DNA of 64,000 nt from Saccharothrix sp. S26 (GTDB lineage: Bacteria > Actinomycetota > Actinomycetes > Mycobacteriales > Pseudonocardiaceae). The position numbers and the translations under genes are program-made. Shown piece after piece: positions 26,042 to 35,839 of the stretch. The stretch spans positions 62,001 to 126,000 of the forward strand of contig NZ_JAJUWT010000007.1 in NCBI RefSeq assembly GCF_021390395.1. The letters are read 5' to 3'. The stretch's first letter is position 1. Each line of letters starts with the position of its first letter. Under the pieces are notes generated by a model. That model ran no database searches, was not told the DNA's origin, and saw only the letters and a list, made by a program, of their open reading frames with translations.

Positions 26042-27163
26042 TCAGGCGGTCATCAGCGGCTGCCGGGCAGCGCGTGCCACCGCGACCCGGTCCGCCACCA
26101 GCCACAGGGCGGTCAGCACGACGAACGTCGCGGCGGCCGAGGGGTAGAGGATCGGCGGCGCGGCGTCCAGCGCCTGCTGCGCCCAGATCCCGCCGTAGCC
26201 CAGGCCCGTGACGGCGGCCGAACCGAGCACCGCGGCCAGCGGCGCGGGCAGCCTGCCCAGGTGCGCCGCGTCCACGGCCAGGCCGATGAGCAGCAGGAAG
26301 AACGGCACGGTCGACAGCGGGAAGTCGGCGACGCCGAGCAGCGGCCAGATCAGCAGGCGGTAGGCGACGTACCCGCCCGCCACCGCGGTCGCGGCCCACG
26401 GCGTGCCGATCGTGCGCCGGGCCAGGACCAGCACGAGCGCCGCGGCGACCAGGCCCCACACCGGGTAGACCCAGTCGGCGATGGGCAGCGAGAACTGCAC
26501 GATCGACTCGCGGTCGACCGGGCGGCCGATCTGGTCGGCGGCGAACTGCAGCAGGCTCGGCTCGGCGTACGGGTCGCCGCGGTCCCACGAGGCGATCTCC
26601 AGCACGCCGTACTCCTGGTGCTGGTTGGGGAACCACATGTTCTCCAGGAAGAAGAACCACAGCCCGGCCAGGCCGAACAGCCGCCACCGGCCGCCGTCGG
26701 GGTAGAGCTTGAGCCACCCGCGGATCGCGCCGGCCAGCATGATCGCGGTGCCCAGGTACAGCAGCGCGTGCGACCCGCTCCACGACGTGATGTCCAGGCC
26801 GTTGATCCGGTGGTTGATCAGGTCGATGGGCAGCGCCACCAGGAAGACGCCCGTGCCCCACTGCATCAGCCGCAACGCGGTCCGGTCCGCGCCGTAGCCG
26901 GTGTAGGTGTGGAACAGCGTCAGCCCCACCACGATCACCGTGCCGACGGTGTTGATCAGGTGCGGCGGTGCCAGCTCGTCGCGCAGCCACTTGAAGTGCC
27001 AGGCCACGTCCCAGGAAGACCCGAGCAGCTTGAGCAGCAGACCGACCAGCCAGAGCCGGTAGAGCCCGGCCACGAGCGCCGGTGGCGTCTCGCGTCCCGG
27101 CTCGCCGCGCTCCCAGTACTGGTCGCGGAAGCGCGCGACGCGGTTGGTTACCCCCATGTTCAC
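26042..27163 (-). CDS. polytopic membrane protein of unknown function, rich in His and Trp
   Basis: A 373-residue protein with about nine membrane helices. Before and between the first helices are conserved-looking polar stretches: SSWDVAWHFKWLRDELAPPHLIN, LFHTYTGYG, PIDLINHRINGLDITSWSGSHALLYLG and WFPNQHQEYG. Several His and Trp lie close to membrane edges, an arrangement compatible with metal or haem binding, but no known family motif was recognised. It does not match a transporter signature. Monocistronic, convergent with fba. Confidence 0.7.
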   Translation of the reverse strand: MNMGVTNRVARFRDQYWERGEPGRETPPALVAGLYRLWLVGLLLKLLGSSWDVAWHFKWLRDELAPPHLINTVGTVIVVGLTLFHTYTGYGADRTALRLMQWGTGVFLVALPIDLINHRINGLDITSWSGSHALLYLGTAIMLAGAIRGWLKLYPDGGRWRLFGLAGLWFFFLENMWFPNQHQEYGVLEIASWDRGDPYAEPSLLQFAADQIGRPVDRESIVQFSLPIADWVYPVWGLVAAALVLVLARRTIGTPWAATAVAGGYVAYRLLIWPLLGVADFPLSTVPFFLLLIGLAVDAAHLGRLPAPLAAVLGSAAVTGLGYGGIWAQQALDAAPPILYPSAAATFVVLTALWLVADRVAVARAARQPLMTA

Positions 27164-27360
27164 CCGCCCATGATGCGTCCCGGTGGGGGTCGCTGGAAGG
27201 GTGCCCCGCCCTGGTATTTCCCGGAACTTCCCCTAGGGGATGGCGATGACCAGCACATTTCCGGGTCGACTCATGCTAACAGGTGATCGACGTTGCTCTG
27301 AACGGCCCCGCACCGGAAGGGTGCGCCCTGAGAGTTCGCTGAGGACGGAGGAGCGTTCGC

Positions 27361-27447
27361 ATGGGCAAGAAGGTCGTGGCCGGCGTCATCGTCACCGCGT
27401 TGGTGCTGGCACTGTTCGCCGCGGTGGCCCGGGTCTTCCTAAGCTGA
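27361..27447 (+). CDS. 28-residue membrane microprotein
   Basis: ATG 27361 is preceded by a strong ribosome-binding site (GGACGGAGGAG). It encodes MGKKVVAGVIVTALVLALF followed by AAVARVFLS, i.e. a basic start and a single transmembrane helix. Stop TGA is at 27445-27447. The last codons contain the -10 element (TAAGCT) of the next gene. Too short for family assignment, but start signal, length and topology are coherent. Confidence 0.55.
   Translation: MGKKVVAGVIVTALVLALFAAVARVFLS
27440..27445 (+). promoter_or_regulatory. -10 element, leaderless type
   Basis: TAAGCT, inside the end of the microprotein gene, is six bases before ATG 27452 of the DUF3151 gene. Confidence 0.45.
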
Positions 27448-27451
27448 CGCC

Positions 27452-27859
27452 ATGGAGAACCTGCTCGGTCCCGAACCCACGTTGCTGCCGGACCGCCCGG
27501 AGGCGCAGGCCGCCGCCGAGGCGGGCACCGACCCGGCCAAGATCGTCCGCGCCTACCCCGACTTCAGCGAGGCGTGGGCGCTGCTCGCCGAACGGGCGCT
27601 GCAGACCGGTGACCCGGTCGCCGGCTACGCGTACGCCCGCACCGGCTACCACCGCGGCCTCGACCAGCTGCGCCGCTCGGGGTGGAAGGGACACGGCCCG
27701 GTGCCCTGGTCGCACCGCGGCAACCAGGGCTTCCTGCGGGCGTTGGCGGCCCTGGCGCGGGCGGCCGACGAGATCGGCGAGACCGAGGAGTACGAGCGCT
27801 GCAAGAAGTTCCTCGGCGACAGCGACCCGGCGGCGCCCGCCGCGCTCGGCCTGAGCTGA
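27452..27859 (+). CDS. DUF3151 domain protein
   Basis: A 135-residue helical protein with the DUF3151 pattern ENLLGPEPTLLP...FSEAWALLAERAL...VAGYAYARTGYHRGLDQLRRSGWKGHGPVPWSHRGNQGFLRALAALARAADEIGE, resembling a TPR-like fold. DUF3151 genes occur near fba and purA in mycobacteria, the same neighbourhood as here. Cytoplasmic; function not established. The FUSC-like gene follows after four bases on the same strand. Confidence 0.88.
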   Translation: MENLLGPEPTLLPDRPEAQAAAEAGTDPAKIVRAYPDFSEAWALLAERALQTGDPVAGYAYARTGYHRGLDQLRRSGWKGHGPVPWSHRGNQGFLRALAALARAADEIGETEEYERCKKFLGDSDPAAPAALGLS

Positions 27860-27863
27860 CCGC

Positions 27864-28961
27864 GTGGGAGCCGTGCGCGACGAGGTGGCGCGCAGGCTGA
27901 AGCGGTGGCGGAGCACGGCCTTGCCGATCGGCCAGGCCGCGCTCGCCGCCGGTCTGTCCTGGCTGGTCGCCACCGACGTGGTCGGTCACGCCCACCCGTT
28001 CTTCGCGCCGATCGCGGCCGTGGTCTGCCTCGGCGTGTCGCTGGGCCAGCGGCTGCGGCGCGTGGTGGAGCTGGTCGTCGGCGTGTCCGTGGGCGTGGGC
28101 GTCGGTGACGTGCTGATCTCGTTGATCGGCTCGGGGCCGTGGCAGATCGCGCTGGTGGTGGCGCTGGCCATGTCCACCGCCGTGCTGCTCGACGGCGGCG
28201 CGGTGATCGCGTTGCAGTCCGGGTCGTCGGCCGTGCTGGTGGCCACGCTGCTGCCGCCCAGCGCGGGCGGCGGGCTGGACCGGATGGTCGACGCGCTGGT
28301 CGGCGGGCTGGTGGGGCTGGCCGTGACGGCGTTGCTGCCGGCGAACCCGCTCACCGTGGCGCAGCGGCAGGCGAAGGTGGTGCTGGGCGAGCTGACCGAG
28401 GCGTTGCGCGGGGTGGCGACGGCGGTGTCCGAGCACGACGCCGTGCAGGCCGCCGGTGTGCTGGCCCGGTTGCGCGGCAGCCAGGAGGCGGTGGACGAGT
28501 TCGCGTCGGCGCTCAAGACCGGCGGCGAGATCGCGACCATCGCGCCGATCCGCTGGCGCAGGCGGCACGAGCTGGGCCGGTACGAGACGGCCGCCGTGCC
28601 GGTGGACTACGCGCTGCGCAACGCCAGGGTGCTGGCCAGGCGGGCGCTGGCCGCGCTGCGGGACGGCGAGCGGATGCCGGACGTGCTGCCCGACGTGCTG
28701 CGGCAGTACGCCGACGCGGTGGACGTGCTGCGGGCCGAGCTGGAGCGCGGCGAGGAGCCCAAGCGGGCGCGGGCGGCGATCCGCGACGCGGCGGCGTGCG
28801 CCACCGCCCAGCACCTGGGCGGCGAGGGCTTCTCCACGAAGGTGGTGCTGGCGCAGGTGCGTTCGGTGGCCGTGGACCTGTTGCAGGCCACGGGCCTCAA
28901 GCGGGGCGAAGCGGTGGAGTCGTTGCCGCCCCTGACGCGCAGGAGCGGCAACGGCGCCTAA
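27864..28961 (+). CDS. FUSC/aromatic acid exporter-like membrane protein
   Basis: A 365-residue protein. The N-terminal half (about 20-155) holds about six membrane helices with FUSC-type features (ALAAGLSWLVATDVVGHAHPFFAPIAAVVCLGVSLGQRLRRVVELVVGVSVGV, PANPL at the end). The C-terminal half is a long helical cytoplasmic domain. FUSC proteins include aromatic carboxylic-acid exporters and uncharacterised actinobacterial members. GTG 27864 follows the DUF3151 stop by four bases. The stop overlaps that of the convergent 82-residue gene. Substrate unknown. Confidence 0.8.
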   Translation: MGAVRDEVARRLKRWRSTALPIGQAALAAGLSWLVATDVVGHAHPFFAPIAAVVCLGVSLGQRLRRVVELVVGVSVGVGVGDVLISLIGSGPWQIALVVALAMSTAVLLDGGAVIALQSGSSAVLVATLLPPSAGGGLDRMVDALVGGLVGLAVTALLPANPLTVAQRQAKVVLGELTEALRGVATAVSEHDAVQAAGVLARLRGSQEAVDEFASALKTGGEIATIAPIRWRRRHELGRYETAAVPVDYALRNARVLARRALAALRDGERMPDVLPDVLRQYADAVDVLRAELERGEEPKRARAAIRDAAACATAQHLGGEGFSTKVVLAQVRSVAVDLLQATGLKRGEAVESLPPLTRRSGNGA

Positions 28962-29206
28962 CCCTCGGGGCGGTTGAGCACGCCGAGCAGGACGGCGTGC
29001 ACCGCCTGATGGTCGCTCGGGTCGGCCAGGCGGCACGACGCGCCGGTGACGGCGTACCACTCCTCCGCGCCCTCGTAGCGCACCAGCGCGCACAGCTCGC
29101 CCTTGTCCAGCGTGGTGCGCAGCTCCAGGTCACCGGTCACCACGCCGACCTCGTCGGTCATGACGCCGCCCGGTCCGGCCACGAATGCGGAAGACAGGTC
29201 AGCCAT
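28958..29206 (-). CDS. small cytoplasmic protein of unknown function
   Basis: An 82-residue protein, mostly beta, e.g. VGVVTGDLELRTTLDKGELCALVRYEGAEEWYAVTG, ending with a helix VHAVLLGVLN. No signal peptide or membrane helix. It lies six bases downstream of the HNH nuclease gene stop on the same strand, so the two are probably co-transcribed; an immunity or accessory role is conceivable but only inferred from position. Family not recognised. Confidence 0.6.
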   Translation of the reverse strand: MADLSSAFVAGPGGVMTDEVGVVTGDLELRTTLDKGELCALVRYEGAEEWYAVTGASCRLADPSDHQAVHAVLLGVLNRPEG

Positions 29207-29212
29207 CGGTCG

Positions 29213-29872
29213 TCAGCACCTCCCGAGCATGCTCTGCAGTGCAGTCTTCTCCGCCGAGTTCACGGTCAAACCCCACTTGTACTTCGTGCGCGTCCACATC
29301 TTCGCGTAGGTGCACCAGTAGGAGGTCAGCGGCGGCTTCCACAGCGCCGGGTCCTGGTCGCCCTTGGCCTGGTTGACGTTGTCGGTGACGGCGATGAGCT
29401 GCGGGCCGCTCAGGTCGTTGGCGAACGACTGGCGCCGTGACGTGGTCCACGAGGACGCGCCCGAGCGCCACGCCTCGGCCAGCGGCACGACGTGGTCGAT
29501 GTCCACGTCGGCCGCCGCCGACCACGTCGCGCCGTCGTACGGGCTGTACCAGCGGCCGGACGTGGCCGCGCAGGCCGAGTCGGTGACCACGTTCGTGCCG
29601 TCGCGCTTGAGCACGGTCTCGCGGGTGTTGCAGGCGCCCGAGACGGTGATCCAGTGCGGGAACAGGTCCCGCGAGTAGCCGCTGGTCGAGCCCTCGGCGG
29701 CCACGGTCAGCGCGGTCAGCTCGGCTTGCGCGGTGGCCGTGCTCGGGATGTTCGGCGGCGTGGCCTGGGCTGGGGTGACCAGGCCGACCGCCAGCGCACC
29801 AGCCAGGAGCAGGGAAAGAGCCGGAAGTCGCAGGGATGCGGTGAATCGTGCGGCTTTGTTGACCGTTGACAT
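29213..29872 (-). CDS. secreted HNH-type nuclease (DUF1524 family)
   Basis: A 219-residue protein with a Sec signal peptide (1-37, cleavage after AQA) and a mature nuclease domain. The active-site motif is ADVDIDHVVPLAEAW (H127), followed by NQAKGDQDPALWKPP (167-181), as in DUF1524/GmrSD-type secreted HNH nucleases of actinomycetes. Four cysteines in the mature part (C81, C101, C187, C219) could form two disulfides. It would degrade extracellular DNA or RNA. The ribosome-binding site AGGAAGG is inside a strong hairpin that ends at the start codon (see next entry). Confidence 0.88.
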   Translation of the reverse strand: MSTVNKAARFTASLRLPALSLLLAGALAVGLVTPAQATPPNIPSTATAQAELTALTVAAEGSTSGYSRDLFPHWITVSGACNTRETVLKRDGTNVVTDSACAATSGRWYSPYDGATWSAAADVDIDHVVPLAEAWRSGASSWTTSRRQSFANDLSGPQLIAVTDNVNQAKGDQDPALWKPPLTSYWCTYAKMWTRTKYKWGLTVNSAEKTALQSMLGRC

Positions 29873-29908
29873 AATTCCGACCTTCCTAGTTGGAAGCTGT
29901 CGGAATTA
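29872..29908 (-). promoter_or_regulatory. hairpin occluding the ribosome-binding site of the nuclease mRNA
   Basis: In the mRNA, TAATTCCGAC (29908-29899) pairs perfectly with GTCGGAATTA (29881-29872). Inside, CTTCC pairs with GGAAG around AACTA, leaving a 2-base bulge. The ribosome-binding site AGGAAGG (29888-29882) is in the stem and the ATG (29872-29870) begins with the last paired base. Translation should therefore require melting or competition, by temperature, ribosome coupling or a factor. Confidence 0.7.
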
Positions 29909-29980
29909 CCTTGGGTTAATCCTCCGTCGGTCACAACGCTTTCGAGTGACGCCTGAATGGCGCGAGAGAAAATTCCTCCG

Positions 29981-32039
<2,059 letters not shown>

Positions 32040-32061
32040 CGCCCCGACCCGTTCGACGAAG

Positions 32062-32100
32062 TGCCTCCGGGACCGACGCAATCGGTCCCGGAGGCATTTT
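32062..32100 (+). terminator. intrinsic terminator after purA
   Basis: A 15-bp perfect stem (32062-32076 with 32082-32096), 5-base loop CGCAA, followed by TTTT. This is the clearest classical terminator in the window. Confidence 0.9.
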
Positions 32101-32152
32101 CACAATTCGGGAGCCGTTGACTGCTTCTGGTCGGATATCGAAACTTTGACTC

Positions 32153-32162
32153 GCTGATCAGC
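32153..32162. promoter_or_regulatory. palindrome upstream of the ssu operon
   Basis: GCTGATCAGC is a perfect 10-bp palindrome 14 bp before ssuC. Two TTGACT hexamers (32117 and 32146) precede it. It could be an operator or part of the promoter, but no sulfur-regulator consensus was recognised. Confidence 0.35.
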
Positions 32163-32176
32163 GCGTCCCCGTTCCG

Positions 32177-33022
32177 ATGTCCCGCTGGGAGAAATCCGTG
32201 CCGATTTCCACGGTGGGTGTTGTCGCGCGTCCTGAACCCGTCGCCCCCGCGCGTGCGCCCGCAGCAAGACAACGCAAGTGGCCCGATCTGCGCCGGTGGT
32301 TGAGCCCGATCGGGCTGGTCCTGCTGTGGCAGGTCGCGAGCAGCACCGGCGTGCTGCCGCCGGACAAGCTCGCGTCGCCGGTGACCGTGTTCCGGTCGGC
32401 CTACGAGCTGGTCGTGGACGGGCAGCTGGTCGATGCGTTCCTGGTGTCGTCGAGCCGGGTCGCGGTCGGCTTCGCCATCGGCGCGGTCGTCGGCGGCGCG
32501 CTCGGCCTGGTCTCCGGGCTGTCCCGCTGGGGCGAGCGGCTGCTCGACCCGCCGGTGCAGATGCTGCGCACGCTGCCGCACCTGGGCCTGATCCCGCTGT
32601 TCATCCTGTGGTTCGGCATCGGCGAGGAGCCCAAGCTCGCGCTGGTCGCGGCCGGTGTGGCGTTCCCGCTGTACCTGAACCTGCACGCGGGCATCCGGCA
32701 GACCGACCCGGCGCTGCTGGAAGCCGCACGGGTGCTCGGCTACACCCGCTTCGAACGGGTCGCGCACGTCGTGCTGCCGTCCGCGGTGCCGCAGACCCTG
32801 GTGGGGCTGCGGATCGCGCTCGGCACCGCGTGGCTGTCGCTGATCGTCGGCGAGCAGATCAACGCCGACGCGGGCATCGGCTACCTGATCAACAACGCCC
32901 GTGAGTTCCTGCGCACCGACATCGTCGTGGTGGGCCTGCTGGTCTACGCGCTGCTCGGGCTGACCACGGACGCGCTGGTGCGCGCCCTGGAGCGGAGGGT
33001 GCTGCGGTGGCGGGCGCGGTGA
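32177..33022 (+). CDS. ssuC: aliphatic sulfonate ABC transporter permease
   Basis: A 281-residue permease with about six helices and the cytoplasmic EAA loop EAARVLGYTRFERVAHVVLPSAVPQTLVGLRIALG. Phrases such as RTLPHLGLIPLFILWFGIGEEPK and GEQINADAGIGYLINNAREFLRTD are characteristic of the SsuC/TauC group. The first 30 residues are an unusual Pro/Ala/Arg-rich cytoplasmic extension; GTG 32198 is an alternative start. Its end overlaps ssuB by 16 bp. First gene of ssuCBAD. Confidence 0.9.
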   Translation: MSRWEKSVPISTVGVVARPEPVAPARAPAARQRKWPDLRRWLSPIGLVLLWQVASSTGVLPPDKLASPVTVFRSAYELVVDGQLVDAFLVSSSRVAVGFAIGAVVGGALGLVSGLSRWGERLLDPPVQMLRTLPHLGLIPLFILWFGIGEEPKLALVAAGVAFPLYLNLHAGIRQTDPALLEAARVLGYTRFERVAHVVLPSAVPQTLVGLRIALGTAWLSLIVGEQINADAGIGYLINNAREFLRTDIVVVGLLVYALLGLTTDALVRALERRVLRWRAR

Positions 33023-33708
33023 GGATCAGGGGGCTGGTCAAGGACTTCGGGTCGCGCCGGGTGCTGTCCGGGTTGGACCTGGACGTCTCCGGCGGCGAGT
33101 TCGTGGCCCTGCTGGGCCGCAGCGGGTGCGGCAAGTCGACGTTGCTGCGGATCCTCGCCGGGCTCGACCCCGACGTCGAGGGGACGTTCGAGGTGCCCGA
33201 ACGGGTGTCCGTGGCGTTCCAGCAGCCGCGGCTGCTGCCGTGGCGGCGGGTGTGGCGCAACGTCTCGCTGGGGCTGCGGGGCGTCGACGGGCGTGCGGTC
33301 GCCGAGCGGGCGCTGGCCGAGGTCCGGCTGGCCGGTCACGCCGACGCGTGGCCGCTGACGCTGTCCGGTGGCGAGGCTCAGCGCGTGTCGCTGGCGCGGG
33401 CGCTGGTGCGCGAACCGGAGCTGCTGTTGCTGGACGAGCCGTTCGGCGCGCTGGACGCGTTGACCCGGCTCGCCATGCACCACCTGGTCGAGCAGCTGTG
33501 GCGCGAGCACCGGCCCGCCGTGCTGTTCGTGACCCACGACGTGGACGAGGCGTTGCTGCTGGCCGACCGCGTCGTCGTGATGGACGAGGGCCGGATCGTG
33601 GCCGAGCACCGCGTCGACCTGCCGCGACCGCGGCGGCGCGCGGCGTTCGCCGACCTGCGCTCGCGAGTGCTGTCGAACCTGGGAGTGGATGATGTCGAAG
33701 CTGCTTAG
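33007..33708 (+). CDS. ssuB: aliphatic sulfonate ABC transporter ATP-binding protein
   Basis: A 233-residue ABC ATPase: Walker A GRSGCGKST, Q-loop FQQPRLLPW, signature LSGGEAQRVSLARAL, Walker B LLLLDEPFGALDALT, H-loop FVTHDVDEA. Shorter than many SsuB proteins. Overlaps both neighbours (ssuC and ssuA), indicating tight translational coupling. It energises uptake of sulfonates as a sulfur source. Confidence 0.93.
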   Translation: MAGAVRIRGLVKDFGSRRVLSGLDLDVSGGEFVALLGRSGCGKSTLLRILAGLDPDVEGTFEVPERVSVAFQQPRLLPWRRVWRNVSLGLRGVDGRAVAERALAEVRLAGHADAWPLTLSGGEAQRVSLARALVREPELLLLDEPFGALDALTRLAMHHLVEQLWREHRPAVLFVTHDVDEALLLADRVVVMDEGRIVAEHRVDLPRPRRRAAFADLRSRVLSNLGVDDVEAA

Positions 33709-34642
33709 CGCGCTGGTGGTCGCGGTGCTGGCGTTGTCGGGCTGCGGCACGGCGGCGTCGTCGGACGGCCCGGTGGTGCTCAAGGTGGGCGACCAGAAGG
33801 GCGGCTCCAAGGCGTTGCTGACCGCCGCGGGCCTGTTGGACGACTTCCCGTACGAGATCGAGTGGTCCACCTTCACGTCCGGTCCGCCGTTGCTGGAGGC
33901 CGCGTCGGCGGGCGCGATCGACGTGGGCGGGGTCGGGAACACGCCGCCGATCTTCGCGGCCGCCGCCAACGCCAAGATCGCCGCGGTGTACTCGGCGAAG
34001 GGCAACGTGGAGAGCGACGCCCTGCTCGTGCCCGCCGACTCGACCCTCAAGGAGGTCTCGGACCTCAAGGGCCGCGGCATCGCGGTCGCCAAGGGCAGTT
34101 CCGCGCACGGCCAGGTGCTGCTGACGCTCGCCTCGGCCGGCCTGACGACCAAGGACGTGACGCTGAACTTCCTGCAGCCGTCGGACGCCTACTCGGCGTT
34201 CACGCAGAAGCGGGTGGACGCGTGGGCGGTCTGGGACCCCTACACGTCGCAGGCGCAGCTGGAGGCGGGCGCGCGGGTGCTGACCGACGGGCGCGGCAAG
34301 TCCAACGGCTACACGTTCCAGGTGGCCGGGCGGGCCGCGTTGGACTCGCCGGGCAAGAGCGCGGCGATCAAGGAGTTCGTGCAGCGGATCAGCCGGGCGC
34401 AGCGGTGGGCCGACACGCACCGCGAGGAGTGGGCGACGGCGTGGGCCGCGGAGACCGGGCTGAAGATCGAGGTGGCGCGGGCGGCCGTGGAGCGCGGCGG
34501 TGACCTGCCGGTGAAGCTGGACGACGCGGTGATCGCGTCGGAGCAGGAGCTGGCCGACGCGTTCACGGCCGACGGCACGTTGCCCGGCAAGGTCGATTTC
34601 CGCAAGTTCGTGGACACCCGGTTCCAGGGGGAGCTGTCATGA
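33689..34642 (+). CDS. ssuA: sulfonate-binding lipoprotein
   Basis: A 317-residue extracytoplasmic binding protein with a lipobox (LALSGC, lipid-modified Cys19) and a type-II periplasmic-binding fold of the NMT1/SsuA group (KVGDQKGGSKALLTAAG, EWSTFTSGPPLLEAASAGAIDVGGVGNTPPIFAAA, VDAWAVWDPYTSQAQ). It captures alkanesulfonates for SsuBC. The stop overlaps the ssuD ATG by four bases. Confidence 0.92.
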   Translation: MMSKLLSALVVAVLALSGCGTAASSDGPVVLKVGDQKGGSKALLTAAGLLDDFPYEIEWSTFTSGPPLLEAASAGAIDVGGVGNTPPIFAAAANAKIAAVYSAKGNVESDALLVPADSTLKEVSDLKGRGIAVAKGSSAHGQVLLTLASAGLTTKDVTLNFLQPSDAYSAFTQKRVDAWAVWDPYTSQAQLEAGARVLTDGRGKSNGYTFQVAGRAALDSPGKSAAIKEFVQRISRAQRWADTHREEWATAWAAETGLKIEVARAAVERGGDLPVKLDDAVIASEQELADAFTADGTLPGKVDFRKFVDTRFQGELS

Positions 34643-35790
34643 GCGTGGTGCTGCACTGGTTCCTGCCGACCTCCGGTGACGGGCGGACCGTCGTGGAGCG
34701 CTTCCACGCCAACCGGTCGTTGGGCGCGGCGGCGTTGCGCGACCCGGACGTCGACTACCTCGCCCAGGTCGCCCAGGCGGCCGAGCGCAACGGGTTCACC
34801 GGCGTGCTCACGCCGACCGGAACGTGGTGCGAGGACGCGTGGCTGACCACGGCGGCGTTGATCGCGCGGACGTCGACGCTGAAGTTCCTGGTGGCATTCC
34901 GACCCGGGGTGATCTCGCCGACGCTGGCCGCCCAGATGGCCGCGACCTACCAGCGGATCTCCCGCGGTCGGCTGCTGCTCAACGTGGTGACCGGCGGGGA
35001 CGAGGTGGAGCAGCGCCGGTTCGGCGACTGGCTCGACCACGACCAGCGGTACGCGCGGACCGACGAGTTCCTGCACGTGGTGCGGGCGGTGTGGTCGGGG
35101 CGGCCGGTCGACTTCGACGGCGAGCACTACCGCGTCTCGGGCGCCACGGTGCTGGCCGCGCCGGACCCCGTGCCGCCGATCTACTTCGGCGGGTCGTCCG
35201 ACGCGGCGCTGCCGGTCGCGGCCCGGCGGGCCGACGTGTACCTGACGTGGGGCGAGCCGCCGGCGCAGGTGGCGGAGAAGATCGAGCGGGTGCGCGCGCT
35301 GGCGGGCGACCGGCCGATCCGGTTCGGCATCCGGCTGCACACGATCAGCCGTGACACGTCCGCGGAGGCGTGGCGCGAGGCGGAGAAGCTGCTGGAGGCG
35401 CTGGACCCGGAGCAGGTGGCCAAGGCGCAGGAGCAGCTGCGGGCGTCGCAGTCGGTGGGGCAGCAGCGGATGGTGGCGCTGCACGGCGGCGACCTCAGCC
35501 GTGGCGTGCGCGGCCTGGAGGTCCACCCCGGGCTGTGGGCCGGCATCGGGCTGGTGCGCGGCGGCGCGGGCACGGCGTTGGTGGGCAGCCACGAGGAGGT
35601 GGCGGACCTGGTCGAGGAGTACCACGACCTGGGCGTGGAGGAGTTCGTCCTCTCCGGCTACCCGCACCTGGAGGAGTCCTACTGGTTCGGCGAGGGCGTC
35701 CGCCCGATCCTCGCGCGCCGGGGCCTGCTGGGCGGCGCCGAGCCGGAACTGTCGGTCCCCTCCGAGACCCTCTCCCTCGGGGGATCCTGA
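34639..35790 (+). CDS. ssuD: FMNH2-dependent alkanesulfonate monooxygenase
   Basis: A 383-residue LLM monooxygenase: HWFLPTSGDGR start, GVLTPTGTWCEDAW, FLVAFRPGVISPTLAAQMAAT, NVVTGGDEVEQRRFGDWLDHDQRYARTDEF, GSSDAALPVAARRADVYLTWGEPP and the C-terminal SGYPHLEESYWFGEGV. It splits alkanesulfonates to aldehyde and sulfite. The partner FMN reductase SsuE is not in the operon, so reduced flavin must come from elsewhere. Last gene of ssuCBAD, followed by a terminator. Confidence 0.93.
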   Translation: MSVVLHWFLPTSGDGRTVVERFHANRSLGAAALRDPDVDYLAQVAQAAERNGFTGVLTPTGTWCEDAWLTTAALIARTSTLKFLVAFRPGVISPTLAAQMAATYQRISRGRLLLNVVTGGDEVEQRRFGDWLDHDQRYARTDEFLHVVRAVWSGRPVDFDGEHYRVSGATVLAAPDPVPPIYFGGSSDAALPVAARRADVYLTWGEPPAQVAEKIERVRALAGDRPIRFGIRLHTISRDTSAEAWREAEKLLEALDPEQVAKAQEQLRASQSVGQQRMVALHGGDLSRGVRGLEVHPGLWAGIGLVRGGAGTALVGSHEEVADLVEEYHDLGVEEFVLSGYPHLEESYWFGEGVRPILARRGLLGGAEPELSVPSETLSLGGS

Positions 35791-35791
35791 T

Positions 35792-35831
35792 CACCGGGGG
35801 ACGCCCGCACGCGCGCGGGCGTCCCCCGGTG
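35792..35831. terminator. hairpin terminator after ssuD
   Basis: Perfect 17-bp stem (35792-35808 with 35815-35831) and 6-base loop between convergent ssuD and the GlpQ-like gene. Confidence 0.85.
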
Positions 35832-35839
35832 CCCGTGGG

